Assembly: GCA_963931925.1 (NCBI GenBank)
Contig: OZ007569.1
Span: 18,335,482-18,399,481, forward strand
Direction: 5' to 3'
Length of the DNA stretch: 64,000 nucleotides
Origin: Onchidella celtica
Lineage: Eukaryota; Mollusca; Gastropoda; Systellommatophora; Onchidiidae
Shown piece by piece: positions 10,152 to 23,099 of this stretch (positions are counted from its first letter, which is position 1; each line of letters begins with the position of its first letter). Under the pieces are notes generated by a model. The model had not been told where the DNA came from, made no database searches, and worked only from the letters and a program-made list of their open reading frames with translations. The position numbers and the translations under genes were made by a program.

Positions 10152-12100
10152 ATAATATTCTTTAAAGCGGGTGTATCTGATCTATTCTAAAGTAACAGTT
10201 CATGATCATTTGGCACTCTGGCATCTGACATGCATTATTTTCATTCTTGGATATTAAACTGTTTTGCATGTTTGGACGTAGTTTGATTTATTAGCGACGT
10301 CTTATTAATAGGGTCATGATTAAGGCACTTGTACGATTGTGTGCTTGTTGGTGGCATTGAGCATCCATCTGGAATGAGAGACAGAGAAACAGATGTCAGG
10401 ATTAAAGAGAGTTTGAGTTTGAATTTGGAGAACGCACGTCGACACGATATCGGTCATATTGTACTAGGAACAAGCAAGACGATAGATAGAATGTGGCAGA
10501 ATGAGAAGGACAGGAGACCCTACCAAAAGCGTCCACCAACCACCCGCCAGTTAAAGAGAAATAATACTGAAAATGAATGAAAGAAAGGAGCAGGGGTGAC
10601 GAAAACCAACTGCATCTTGAAAGCGGGGGGTTAATAATGTGATTCAGGAGGTACGCGGCTGTTGGTTAGTCAGCTACTCTGCTATGAATGGCAGGCCTTC
10701 TTACATTATAATATATCGTTCGCGTTGTTGCTTGGCGCAAAAGCTGGACATATTTCATGCAAATGTATCCCCCAAACGCACTATCTGTACTTACCGACCG
10801 TAGTGAAATATGCAATACGGCCTATTGTCACCTCTGCTGTACGAGGTTGACATCAGAGTTTTTCAGACTGCAAACTCGTGAGCAACATTTTTGTACAGTT
10901 ATTCAAGCAGCTGGATATTTCTTCCTCATCCGACCTCTTCCTGCCTGGAAGAGATGGAGAAAGGCGTGTACGGACACACACATTCACATATTTGTACACA
11001 AAGAGCACTCACAGACCTACATCAAAAATTCACATTGTTATATGACGCTGTTCGTGGGAGTTCTATAAGGCTCAGTGTACTGTATTAGCCGTCCCATTGA
11101 CGATCAGCCTTCACAGAGATAAATAAAACGTTTGATGCTGTGATATTTTCTCCTTTCGTCATACAAAATAGAAAAGAAATGTTTACATTCTTCGCGATGT
11201 GTTTTACATTCACTTGATCATCAAAACCGTCGAGCTCTCAAGGCCTCTAGACTGAAACCTTTTAGATGATCACTCTAAAAGGGACCCCTTTTTCTGTCTC
11301 CGTTTCCACAGTCAGACTGAAGAATGTGCTCTCTAGGTATCCACTTCACAAATTCACGGATGATCACTTTATAAGGGGCCAAATTTTTTTAAGCCAAAAA
11401 CTATTTTGAATACCATCGTGGGTAGACTTAGAGAAATTGCCAAAGTCGCCATGGTTGTTGTTGTTGATCAGAAATACGCTTCGAACGCATGAAAGTCCAT
11501 TATTCTTTGTTAGAGTCAAGATTCTTCAATCAAACATAGAAAGACTTGAGTCGTTCTGGTTCTATATCGGGGACTTTCCCGCCAGCTTATAAATAAGCCC
11601 ATTTTATTCTCAGTTTTACCCTTAGGCTTACCTCTGACTTGAAAAAGGAATGTTGGATTAGATTTTAATCGTTTCTAATCAACAGTTCAGGTGCAACACA
11701 GTAAAGCCTCTATTTCCATGTGCACTTTCGGATACAAGAACGTCTTTGACTTAATCAGTTGTTCCACACCTTTCGTTATGGCATTGTGAATCATAAGTTT
11801 GAAAAAGTATGTTAAATAAGCCTGGGGGGCAGTATTAAATAATGAAGAATTTTATGTTAGCCTACTGTTGCCATAAATTGTCGCTTATATTCTTGCAGGT
11901 TGAAGGGTTTTATTGTGGCACGTTTTCAGTCATAAATGCCAAGGTTTCTTAAATTCATATAGCCTAAAATTATACCAGTGGCAGTATTGGCAAAATGAAT
12001 ATGACACCAGCACAAAAAACAGAAACCAGCGGTGCCGGTTCAAACCCAGTGAGGAGCATGGCGACGTAAAAGAAGGTGAGTGACGAACGCCGAGAGTCAT
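10152..12100. other. Gene-free stretch of about 1.9 kb
   Basis: Frames at 10329, 10662, 10757 and 10891 are short, overlap each other in different phases and show no domain. I see no repeat family shared with the rest of the window until the minisatellite at 12101. Confidence 0.45.
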
Positions 12101-12840
12101 GAAGATGTCAGGGAGTTAAAGACCGAAACATCTAATGAAAGAATCCACTCTTCCTCTGAAGATCGTCATCCGTCTCGCTCCCCGTGAGGAGTTTCTTACC
12201 ACTAATAATGTATGGCCGGGGGTTCTAGAAGATGTCAGGGAGTTAAAGACCGAAACATCTAATGAAAGAATCCACTCTTCCTCTGAAGATCGTCATCCGT
12301 CTCGCTCCCCGTGAGGAGTTTCTTACCACTAATAATGTATGGCCGGGGGTTCTAGAAGATGTCAGGGAGTTAAAGACCGAAACATCTAATGAAAGAATCC
12401 ACTCTTCCTCTGAAGATCGTCATCCGTCTCGCTCCCCGTGAGGAGTTTCTTACCACTAATAATGTATGGCCGGGGGTTCTAGAAGATGTCAGGGAGTTAA
12501 AGACCGGAACATCTAATGAAAGAATCCACTCTTCCTCTGAAGATCGTCATCTGTCTCGCTCCCCGTGAGGAGTTTCTTACCACTAATAATGTATGGCCGG
12601 GGGTTCTAGAAGATGTCAGGGAGTTAAAGACCGAAACATCTAATGAAAGAATCCACTCTTCCTCTGAAGATCGTCATCTGTCTCGCTCCCCGTGAGGAGT
12701 TTCTTACCACTAATAATGTTTGGCCGGGGGTTCTAGAAGATGTCAGGGAGTTAAAGACCGAAACATCTAGTGAAAGAATCCACTCTTCCTCTGAAGATCG
12801 CCATCTGTCTCGCTCCCCGTGAGGAGTTTCTTACCACTTA
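12101..12840. repeat. 127-bp minisatellite, about 5.8 units
   Basis: Units start GAAGATGTCAGGGAGTTAAA at 12101, 12228, 12355, 12482, 12609 and 12736, an exact 127-bp spacing. The last unit stops after TTTCTTACCACT. Units differ by only a few substitutions, so the array is young or homogenised. As 127 is not a multiple of 3, no repeat protein is encoded. Confidence 0.97.
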
Positions 12841-14545
12841 GATTAAAGTTTGCTCTGCCGTGAACTATGAAAAGTTTATTGGACAACAATGAAATACGTT
12901 ATTTAGGTTACCGTATCCGAACTGATCTGATCAGGTGTGTCACATATGAATTTTGCTGATGATGGCCAGGAAGTAATGGAATAAAGACAGGTTGTCCATT
13001 ATGTCGACTGTCCATTATATCGATATATTAGACAGAGAGCCAAAAACGCTTACACACACAAGGCAGGTTACACGGTGTATTTGGGAAGGAGTTTAGTTTG
13101 AACCAATTCCATTATTATATCACTTGAAATATTTCTATTCAAAGCATTTCCTAATTTTAAGCTTTTCTCTGAACGCTCATATAAACAGGAAGACGCAAAT
13201 CTGGATAATATCTGTTTGCCTTCATAAAGTATGCTTGTAGGAAATATCTTGCAGTAGTAACTTCTTTGCCTATGGATGAAAGCATTCTTCTTTACATCAA
13301 AATCTTACACTGAACTTATAATTGATGAAGTTAGTGGTCAAAAAATGAAAATAATCCTTATCCTAATCCTTCGAACAGAAAAATGTTTACATTACGAATG
13401 ATATGTTTATAGTTAACTCTGAAGGAAATGTAAAGAGGAAATACTAGCAAAAAATTCTTATCCTTGGAAGGAAAATTATTAGGAAAACAATTGGAACTGC
13501 CACTGAGTCACGGCACATGACATAGAAATGGGGAGATTAATGATATAAATACCTGGTAAAAATGCTTACAATTTTGATGAAGCCCAGCTGCTCCAAGGTG
13601 GTTTTTTTTTGCTGAAGTTCTAAGCCTGAGCTAAAGCTATGCTAATGAACTCAGATAGCTAGTCATTTCTGATTCTTGACATGGTTATCACTGGTTACAG
13701 CTATATAATGCTATTTCGGAAGACATGATACATCATATATACAGCAGGCATGCTGGCAATGATATAGGCAGACATTGGCATCTGCCAGTCTTAACCAGCA
13801 CATTATTTCAAATTCTATACTTTCTGCATCGTGTATCTGCAAGTTCTGTAGACATCTGGATCTAGTGCAAACGTGGGTGGATTTTTTACTTTTCACACAA
13901 AGGAGTTCTTTCTAATCATAGTTTTCTGGGTAATTATGGTGCTACTAAGTAATACCTGTTTGACTCATTTCTGAAAACCCTTTTTCTTTTCAGTTTAATT
14001 GTCTAAATAATTTTGATTGGAAGGTCATTCTTTTTGGATTTTAACCAGGAGATAAATTTGGGAGGAATTTCAGATCAAATGTGGAACTCCAAACTTAGGA
14101 AAGATTGTATTCTATGCACAGTGTAATAAAAGTTTTATGATCTAATTAAGGATTTATTTCCCCCCTTTTTTTTTAACTTGTTTGCTATCAATAAAGAAAT
14201 TTAGCTTCATAAATTATTTCAGTAAAAATTGACACTGTAAAGATAATAATGCTGAGCAAATTAGGAAATAGCAATTTAAGATGGCTTAGGAATTGAGGTA
14301 CCTTGGGATCGCAAGGGGTATTGGCGCCCAGTTCGTAGTTGTTTGGGGAGGTGGTCGTTGGCCCGTCAGCTTAAATACCAATGACACAAAGGCATCCAAC
14401 ATACATGTCAGGAAACAGGTGGGGGGAGACTTGGGTATTCTGTCAATGACTAGGAGAACTGCCATTGGAGCTCTCAGTTTCAGACTGGCGGCACGGTATC
14501 AATTTCACATTCATTTTTATAACGTGTCAGAGAGAAAGGTGTGTG
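12841..14545. other. Gene-free stretch of about 1.7 kb
   Basis: AT-rich sequence, strongly so around 13080-14270. The short frames at 13711 and 14293 have no motifs. No repeat family was recognised. Confidence 0.5.
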
Positions 14546-14760
<215 letters not shown>

Positions 14761-16485
14761 AAAGGATGGGGCTCACTCAGACAGACAGCCAGACAGACAT
14801 ACAGTTAAAGAGAAGAAAAGGATGGAGAGACTGGAAAGCGTGAGAAAAAAAAACACCCAAAAAGTAAGCAACAAACATATCGATCTTTCACTTTTATGAC
14901 ACAAATACTTCGGTTATTCAGTAAGTAAACAATTACATTATATGCATTCCCTGTTGAACATTGCAATAATTATAACATGTTGTCTTATCAAATCCATTAG
15001 ATCACTAGCACACTGGGTCAAGTGTGTTTTGTTTCGGTTTTAATGTGAGATGTGATCTATGTAGTTCAAACCTTTGACGGGACTTCGACAGCTCACTGAT
15101 GAGACTAATACAAATCTGCCTCGCTCGCTGATTCAAAAGGTGTTCTCATCTGAGTAAAAAACCGTCGCAAAGAAGACGTATCCCCGTGCGCTACGGACCT
15201 TAAAGACTCTTAGAGTTCAAGTCTTGAGCCTGAAAACGTCGCTTTAGAGCAAAAACATTACCGTTGAAGTGGATACCGTGGCTGTACAGAAAAGGTTTCA
15301 TTTAAAAACTTTGCATTTAATATGTTCAGACAGCTATTGAGTACGATTCTAGGAGCTCATAGAAATGCGAAAACCATTTTTGTGGGTTGCAGATGTAACT
15401 AAATGTAATCTTCCACCACTATGCTGACCAGAAAATGTTCCCCAGCCCATCGAAGCCTCATACACACGTCTCACGCATTGTTTCCACTGCTGCTCGAATA
15501 CGTTTCTTCGGCCAGCACGACAAAATTAAGAGAAGCCAGTAATATGATATTATGTTTAAGCAAAGCTTCTCTGAGCCATATCAAGCATAAAACAATGAAG
15601 GTTGGCCAGGGGACTGGCAAACCTCTTTAGTAAAAAATTTAATTAATCATTACAATGTATGATTTCTGAAGCGCTCCAAAAGCGAATCATATTATGGCAA
15701 ATATCGTGTCTCGGAGTCAGTCAGTTCTATTTCTCCTACTGAGCTGGAGAATGGCACTCACTTTTACAACCTCGTGGACGTAATTATAGATTTGAATCCA
15801 TGCTGTAATCAGTAATATTTTTGATAAACTGCTTAAGAACTTGTTTATTTTTTTTGTTTTTTCAGAGATAGTGTTTATGTAAAGCTTTATTTTAATGTAT
15901 ATTGTTTAAGGTATAGACTGTAAATGGCAACATGAAAAAGACCTTTTCTGCCATTCGCGAGTCGCTGAAAGTTCAAACCAAGCAAATCCAGAATATAGGT
16001 TGTGTATAGCAAATACACTCTGTTGATTGCTATATAAATGAGGATTATGAAACAGCCTATTTACTTTTCAACAAAACATCCTGAAAACTGGGTAATGTAT
16101 CCAATGTTTACAATTTTCACTAATTAGGTCAATCTATGAAAAAAGTAGACCGATATTCCCATGTAGCAATGGAATTTCTTCACTTCAGTTTTGCCTCCAG
16201 AAGAATTTCTCCGTATAAACAAGAAGTGGCAGAATTAGATTAGTACAAACAGTTTAATGCGTGTATCTATACAGAAAGAGATCTACATGAAAGGAGGTTT
16301 TTGTGTGATCGTTGGCGTCAGAAGACATCGGGGGAGGAGAAGTTTTGTTGATTTTGTGTTTTCTGTCGGGTTTTCTGTGATCTCTCGGGTTGATAAATGG
16401 GTGGAAGACTGTAACTGATGAATAGTTTTCAAGTTTGCTAATAACAACATAATACGGGATTAGAAATCTTGTTTATACTCATCTG
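14761..16485. other. Gene-free stretch of about 1.7 kb
   Basis: No protein motif, no inverted repeat and no family shared with other parts of the window were seen. The frame at 15421-15630 has no recognisable domain. Confidence 0.45.
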
Positions 16486-16487
16486 AA

Positions 16488-16632
16488 TGCGAGAGAGAGA
16501 GAGGGGGGGGTGGAGAGAGAAGACAGAGAGAGAGAGAAAGAGAACGCGAAGGAGAGATAGAAAGAGGGAAAGGAGAAAGACAGAGAAAGAAAGAGAGTTA
16601 GGGAGAGAGAGAAAAAGAGAGAGAGGGAGATA
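16488..16632. repeat. (GA)n-rich purine tract
   Basis: An imperfect GA-rich run with short G runs and GAAA units, about 145 bp, seen directly. Confidence 0.9.
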
Positions 16633-17184
16633 TTACAATCACGATAGTGTTTTTTAGGATTGACTCAGGTTTTCTGTCAGGCATCGTCTTATTTGTGCTT
16701 ATTTTGTGACCTAACCAATTTGACATGCTTTTTGGAAAAAGCCAATAAACCTACGACTACGACATGTCAGTTGTTTAGGTTAATAAGTAAAACGTACTTT
16801 GTTGACGTGACACTGTTGGATTTTACCTCAAGAAGAAGAACTTGTATGATCTAAGCCAGATAGTTATTGTAGTGACAGTCTCCTATACTCACCGCACTTG
16901 TAGGCGTTACAAAACTGACTGTGATAATACTTGGGTTTACCGAGGCAAGCCGGCGATCTGCTTATTTTATCAGACTATTATTCGGAACACAGGCTCTTTG
17001 GGCAAATTCTAATTCACAAAGAAGAGATAATGAAGGCACATCAAAAGAACTATTAATTCAGGCGTTCTTCATAAACTTGCGAAACAACAAGGCTTATTTT
17101 TTCAAAGGCACCGTAAAGCCCTTGAAGATCTTTGTTGTCGAGGGTATAGAAAAGCCTTATTTCAGCTTGCAGTTTTGAACAATG

Positions 17185-17295
17185 GCAGAACACGTAGATT
17201 TGTCTTCCTATTTCCTGTGTGTTTTATTGTATCGTTTCTGAATTATTTCTTAAGCCAGGCTTTGCTACATACATATAACTTTTTCTTTTTGTCAT
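17185..17295 (-). repeat. Dispersed repeat of the GTAGCAAAGCC family, diverged copy
   Basis: Contains TTTTATTGTATCGTTT, TTCTTAAGCCAGGCTTTG and CTACATACATATAACTTTT. These match the complement of the segment at 18105-18215. Non-coding. Confidence 0.5.
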
Positions 17296-17315
17296 ATTGT
17301 GACAAAACATGTAAA

Positions 17316-17460
17316 GCCAGGCGTGCACTAGCCCATTTGGATCGGGCAACTAATTAGACCGTAATGTCATGACATTGGGTTTCAATGAGCTGGTGCACGT
17401 CGTCCTATCGAAACTCAATGTCAAGACGCCACCAACCAATTAGGTGGCCGATTAACCCTC
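17316..17460. mobile_element. Fold-back element of the CCCGGCGCACACTAG family
   Basis: Starts AAGCCAGGCGTGCACTAGCC and has two inverted blocks around ACTAATTAG and CCAACCAATTAGG. TTGGGTTTCAATGAG and CGAAACTCAATGTC are the paired inner parts. Same family as 9770, 46283 and 52505. The right end is unclear because another TTAACCCTCT-type border follows at once. Confidence 0.5.
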
Positions 17461-18049
17461 TGGCACCCAGTATAGGCCCATAGCGGATAACGGCCATTTT
17501 AGTTGTCAGGTCCGACGCATAACCATGGCGATGGTAGCATTAATTTTGATTCGTTAGCTGATTTGCACTGCGAGCACTTCAGGCGTCGCGAACCAATCGG
17601 CGGCGAGCTAAAAAAAAGTTCACTACAGTAAACAATGACATGTGTGTTCATGCACATGGGAAACGTTTGGTCAATTCCTTCACTTCCTTTCCCTTCTTTA
17701 CACGGATGGTAGGGAATCTGACCAGCTTGGGTCCACCCTTTCCACCCCTGTCATAACAGTCAACGACAATGCAACCAGCAGGCATTTTAACCGCTTAGAC
17801 ATATCTCGAAGTTACACTCATCAGCTGATCCACCGGCCATTTTAGGTGTTGATAGTACAAAATAAAAACACTCTGTGACGTCATTCGCAATGGGCTTATA
17901 TCATAATTATTTGGAAAGCCTCACTCGGCGCCCAGTGTTCTACATTTCGGACAGTTTCTAATTCATGCATATATCAGTTCATGAATTTGCTTGATTATCA
18001 TGGCCTTGCCTTTTTTATTATTTTTACCAGCTAGCCCGCCGACTAGGGG

Positions 18050-18360
18050 AAATAATTATTATAAAAACCACAGAAAAACTGTGGGGTCGCAGCAAGGCTA
18101 TATGCAAAGTCAAAATTTGGCAAAAACAAAAATGTGTATGTAGCAAAGCCTGCGTAACAAATAATACCCAAACCATACAATGAAATGCAAACTAAAAGAG
18201 AAGACAGAAAATTTGTATCAACTCTGCTCATTAGTGTAGAAAATTTCTCTCTTCTCTTTTAGTTTGCGTTTCATTGTATCTTTTGGGTATTGTTTCTTAC
18301 GCGAGGCTTTGCCACATACAACTTTGCCTATTTTGCCCAATTTTGACTCGGGGAATACAC
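18050..18360. mobile_element. Fold-back of two opposed GTAGCAAAGCC-family copies
   Basis: The left arm (about 18105-18215) reads GTCAAAATTTGGCAAAAA, GTAGCAAAGCC, CAAACTAAAAGAGAAGA. The right arm (about 18240-18350) is its complement (TCTTCTCTTTTAGTTTGCG, GGCTTTGCCACATAC, CCCAATTTTGAC). About 25 bases lie between the arms. RNA from here could form a long hairpin. Single-arm relatives are at 17185, 29270 and 48410. Confidence 0.8.
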
Positions 18361-19390
18361 AGGTGTGATTTCCAAAGTTGTTTCTCGATCACCAATGTGT
18401 AACCTGAGGCGCAGAACAAAATTTCCAGTCACACTTTAGAATTCTTCTCGCAGTAAATGCGTCTTTCTTTTCCGGCTCAAAGTGTCGGAACAGTTTCTTC
18501 TATTCAGCTCAGCTGTGGCTCAAAATCAACGAAAGTATTAAAAATATAGCGAATATCAAAACCGTTCAAAATATGCCTTCTTACACCTTTACGTCGTTCT
18601 ATGCGTAATGTGCTGTTTCCAGAATTTAGGGCTCAGAGGTTAAAAAACATTTCATGAACACACTGGAGGCCTTACTTCCTTTTTAATACTGATTAATTCA
18701 TTTTACATTTTTACATACATTTTGGAAGTTTGGGAATTCTTGGACCTGGCACTTTATATCTGGAAAATAAAGGGTTAAAATCAGCTAGTGTGCACCGGGT
18801 CGAAGGCCAGTTTTCCTGGCCAACTCAAAGTCATCTTGACCTTGTCAAAACTGTGAACGTGTCACCTTAATTCGTCCGTACAACAGAGCCAGGTCTGTGG
18901 GTGGCAACCGCAATCAGTCAGCCCATATTTTTCAAGTGGCTTGCGCAACCGAGGAAAATACAATGGGCAATTTGGGGGCTTTTTGTTTTGGTGGTAGAGT
19001 AGCTCGCAAAATGTTTCGTTTTTTTGTTATTCTGAATAGGCCAAGATCTGCGTTGTAGTTTCTTTTGTCCCCGACAATTTGCCGGAAATAATAAGGCTCC
19101 TGCTGAGTTCGGGATCATAGACTTTTTTCAAAGGGCTTTTTTGAATTTTGGGGAGGGATGCAAAGAGGGAAGAGTGAAAAGATAGGGCGGGAGGTGTGAT
19201 GAGCTAGCTAGGCCTGGTAAAGTTGATAATAGGCCCAGACTAGCTGGAAAATATTGGCCCTCATTTAAAACTATTCATTAAGATTTTTTTAAATAAGTGC
19301 TAAACACATTAGTTTATCTAGATCTATATCTGCGTTAATATTTTATAAACTTCTTTAAAATGTTTTTTTTTTCTCAAGGCCCCCTTCATT
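18361..19390. other. Gene-free stretch of about 1 kb
   Basis: Mixed sequence with no protein motif. AGGGTTAA at 18771-18778 could be the right border of a TTAA-type element, but I could not pair it with certainty. Confidence 0.4.
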
Positions 19391-19900
19391 GACTCAAGGT
19401 GCTCGCCTCTCATGCCGATGGTACCGGGTTCAAATCCTGGTCGGTGCAGGCATGTTGGAATTTTGAGATTTTTCTCATATTTTCCTGTCCCTGATCCTAT
19501 GGAAGGTAGGATTGAGCACCTAGTCTTCTCGGATAGGACGAAAAACTCGGAGGGCCCGGCCGTGTGCACGTTGCGCGGGTTAAAGATACCTTGGCATATG
19601 GAAATCGAAAAGAGCAGGCCGAACAGGCCGCTGCCCGGGCAAAATTGAATAAAATTCATCCCTACCACTCCCTGCCCCCCCCCCCCAAAAAAACCGCCGA
19701 CCGGGGCTGCACTGTGGCGACGACATTTCTGCTCCATTTGTAACTGGGCTGCAATGACACTAAGGTAAATTTCCCACATGGGATTACAGGATTATATAAA
19801 ATACAAAATACAAAATACAAAATACAAAATGCAATATACAAAATACAAAATACAACATACAAAATACAATATACAAAATATAAAAACATTACAATATAAT
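19391..19900 (+). mobile_element. tRNA-derived SINE, long form, head truncated, with (ATACAAA)n tail
   Basis: Begins inside the tRNA-like head (CAAGGTGCTCGCCTCTCATG), so the A box is missing. The B-box region, the body, and the long 3' extension with AATTTCCCACATGGGATTA are present. It runs into about 80 bp of repeated ATACAAA units, apparently an expansion of the SINE 3' end. A poly-C run of about 10 bases interrupts it near 19677. Confidence 0.88.
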
Positions 19901-19914
19901 TATTATCTGTTATT

Positions 19915-20000
19915 AGGGGACCGCGTTTACAAAATCAAACAGAGAAAATGCTGAATTGTCTTCATTGCTCAGCTATGACTTACATGTAAAATACCGTTTA
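19915..20000 (+). repeat. Short dispersed repeat, second copy at 63268
   Basis: GGGGACCG, a TTACAAA segment, ACAGAGAAAAT, CTTCATTGCTCAGC and TATGACTTA occur in the same order as at 63268-63365. Function unknown. Confidence 0.45.
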
Positions 20001-20854
20001 CAATAATTATATCACATTCTTTATCAAAGGGTCCCTTTCCTTGGCCTCTACCAGGGGGAGGATGCCCCTTGAAATCTAGGCCCATGTCGTCCACCTATAC
20101 CCCCCCCCCACCCACGGCCCTTCCTCTTGTTTTGACCTGGGGAGATAACTCCACATCCAGTCTAGCTCTTATGTCATAAAATCCTTATCAGAAAAATGAA
20201 ATTGGCAACTTGGAAAGTGCAAAAACGTTTGTATTTATGATACATTTCTACACTACAGGGCCGTCTAGAAACAGCAGGTGTTCACTTTTCCAAGGCAAAG
20301 AAACTTCGAAGTTTCATGGGTAAAAAAAAAGAAAAATATAATTTATTACAGTTGCACACATGACAAGCAATGCGAGCTTCTATCTTTCGTAATACACAGA
20401 CCTGCACAGTGTTGCATTGGTGAGAAATCCATAAATTACCAACACAGAAAAGATATAATGTAAAAACTTCAGGTATTTTTGAATGCTTTTAACAGGCATA
20501 TTCTAATAAATGCCACGATCACAAACAAATTGCTTAACACATTTTTCACCACTTTACAGGCCAGATCAAAAACTCTTTTACGGTAACCTGCCAAACTTAT
20601 GAGATATTCAGTTCACATTGTAGGAAAGTCCTTCAGTCGAGGCCTATGGTTCTCTTATTTTTGACTGGGGATTTGGTTTCCCGCTTTCTGGGAGGTTAGT
20701 TTTCTTTCCTAAAAAGGGTTCCTATTCAAGATAATTATGTAATGGTGCTTTCTGGAGTCAATAACGACAAAGAATGCAAATTACTTAACTTTGAGTAGAG
20801 TAATGTGCTTTTGAGTGTGACATAATAGTAGTTAACATACTAGTCAGTTAAATG
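20001..20854. other. Gene-free stretch
   Basis: Contains a run of C at about 20101 and AT-rich sequence. No gene or repeat family was recognised. Confidence 0.45.
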
Positions 20855-21017
20855 TGGACACCGTGGTCTAGAGGCAAGGTGCTCCCCTCTCATGCCGAAG
20901 GCACCGGGTTCAAATCCCAAGGAGTGCAGGCATGTTGGAATTTTGGGATTTTTCACATAATTTTATCTTCCTGTCCCTGATCCTATGGGAGGTAGAATCG
21001 AGCACCTAGTCTTCCGC
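20855..21017 (+). mobile_element. tRNA-derived SINE, 3'-truncated copy
   Basis: Complete head with A box TGGTCTAGAGG and a B box changed to GGTTCAAATCC, then the body as far as GAGCACCTAGTCTTC, where similarity stops abruptly. A short insertion lies at 20957-20969. Confidence 0.85.
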
Positions 21018-21157
21018 CTCTACTTTGGGGCCATTGCCATCCAGAATGAAAAGACATCGATGCATTCGTGTGATTTTCTTTTTGTTTTTGGCTGCTTGTA
21101 TGTGCATGTACGTAGCTTAATGTTCTTTCATCGTGTTAGAGGTCAGAGTGAAATCAC

Positions 21158-21402
21158 AGCCTTAGTTGTTGTTTGTTCTATTTCCATTTTCTGGAAAACT
21201 GGAGATCTTTTATTATGTAGAAGAGGTATAACAACTGCACAATTTGACACTTGTTTAAATGCGGTGTGGCACTTATTAAGCTGTTTATCTGTTCCTATTT
21301 GCTCTAATCCCCTGTATAATACAAGAGCCACAGACGTTTTAACGTCGAATTTCACAGTTGCACAAAAAAGTGAAGTTGGAACAAACAAGAACTAAGGTCG
21401 CG
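21158..21402 (+). mobile_element. TTGTTTGTTCC-family inverted-repeat element, complete copy
   Basis: Starts CCTTAGTTGTTGTTTGTTC and ends GGAACAAACAAGAACTAAGG, so both inverted termini are intact. Body landmarks are TTTTCTGGAAAACTGGAGAT, GTAGAAGAGGTATAACA and TTAACGTCGAATTTC. The interior has no transposase, and the short frames on both strands are incidental. Confidence 0.85.
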
Positions 21403-22025
21403 AAATCATAAATAATAATGAGAAATGAACACACGGCGAGCTCAAATCGTATCGTGATAATGTTCCATGCATTTAAGCTACGACCTTCCTCACAGAGAGC
21501 TGCATAATAGTACCAATTTGCTCAGCCTCCAGTATTAAGTAGTGCAGAAATTACCGTCCGATTTAGGTGACATGTTAAAGAGGGATGTTGACAGACTGGA
21601 AAACGGCCTGGATTGACTCTCTGGGTCTATTCAAGAGCAGGTCTCATTATGGCAGATGATAAGATTAGAAAGGTGCACATTCCCAGTCCCGGGGGAGGTC
21701 TCTGTGATACAAACTTTGGCTCCGCTACTGCTACAAAATTATGATAAAAATGTTTGTCTCTTTCAAGAATCTCGCGCTTGTTTTGGTTTTTAAAAAAAAG
21801 TCATTATTAACGGTGACACAAAACGTAAATTGAGGTCAATAATCGAGTTAGCATCATGTCATATTCTTTTTTTTTTTCTTCTAAATATTACGTACTTGAT
21901 ATTCAAAGTGCCGTGGGAAAGTATCTTATTCAGTGTAGATCAGCATTTCCTTATAATCTTTACAGGTTTTCAGCGGGACATTAATTGTCTAGAACAGTGC
22001 TAACTTTATTGTCGTAACGCATGTG
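21403..22025. other. Gene-free stretch
   Basis: No gene or shared repeat was recognised. Confidence 0.4.
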
Positions 22026-22215
22026 TGTGTGATTCTCTCTCTCTCTCTTTCTCTGTCTCGTTCCCTCTCTGCCTCTCTCCCTCTCTCTTTTCATCTCTAT
22101 CTCGCTCTTTTCTTTTTCTTTCTCTTCCTCTCTCCCCCCCCCTCTCTCTCTCTGCCAGTGCTCTCCCCCTCTCTCTGTCTGGCTGTCTGTCACCCCCTAC
22201 TCTCTCCCTCTTCAC
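22026..22215. repeat. (CT)n-rich pyrimidine tract
   Basis: An imperfect CT-rich run of about 190 bp with CTGT and CCCC interruptions. The 206-codon opposite-strand frame passes through it into AT-rich sequence and is not supported as a gene. Confidence 0.9.
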
Positions 22216-23099
22216 AAAGACGACCAAGTGCTTACTCGGAAGGTTGTGGAAAATAATATAATGAAAATTTCGAATGGAAGTGTAAACCCAGCCATTTGTG
22301 AGAGGGAAAAGCTGGTAGTGCAAGTGGAGAATAACAGCCCATCTCTCGAACAGAGTTTTGGAATAGTTGCTTAAACAATAATATGACTGTGACAGATTTT
22401 GACTGAGCCAGGTGGCTACACAAAAATGGTACTCTGGATTTACTACTTGGTCGTGAAGGTTTGCTACACTATCAGTTGTATCAACGCTGCTGTGTAGTGT
22501 AGAAACGGCTAGATCTAGCTTATCTTGAGATTTTTGTAACGAAGAAGAGAGACGTCTGGAGACCAGAAACCAGTCAAAACAACAAACACAGAGACATACG
22601 CTTTCTTTCGTTCTCAGTGTTGACAAAACAATAATTGTACATAGCTTCCGGTAAACGCTGGGGAAAACCCAGAGATATTAGTTTTCTTTTTTCTTTTTTA
22701 AATTCTTATTTTAGATGATGAGGGGCAATTCAAGTCAACGGTATAAAAAGCGTACGTGGAAAGGAAAGCTGTTAAAACTCGACAAAATCGAGGGTACATA
22801 CTTTATGTGTGGCCCCTGATGTCACTCACTCCAGGTTTGATCACCGCAGATCCTTGAGCTTGTAAAGAGTGGATCTTGTGCGAGATCGGTTTAGAAATGT
22901 CGAATGTCAGACGCTCCTGTGTGCAAGAACTGTGTACAATTATTCCCCCAAAGGCATTGTTGATATTACAGTACAAGTCTTTTGTCCTGAACGGCTTTAA
23001 TCCGGCATGTTCGTACGAAAAACTGGAATGAATGATGAGTCGATATGAATGAGAAGATAGCAGTGCTACAAACAAAAAAATGTAACACCATAACATTTC

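Noticed and set aside
10329..10580. 83-codon frame with charged composition
   Set aside because: No recognisable domain and no splice borders.
12101..12840. Hammerhead-ribozyme satellite
   Set aside because: GATGTC and CCGAAACATC look like parts of a hammerhead, but the CTGATGA core is not present in the unit.
12101..12840. CRISPR array
   Set aside because: Long tandem unit without unique spacers, in a eukaryotic context. The 28-bp array at 31041 also has no spacers.
17453..18778. A 1.3-kb piggyBac-like element between TTAACCCTCTGGCACCCAG and AGGGTTAA
   Set aside because: Only about eight terminal bases match at the right end and no transposase is seen; TTAA is common in AT-rich sequence.
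22006..22626. 206-codon minus-strand frame
   Set aside because: Its second half is the GA/CT tract, its first half lacks any domain, and it has no splice or homology support.
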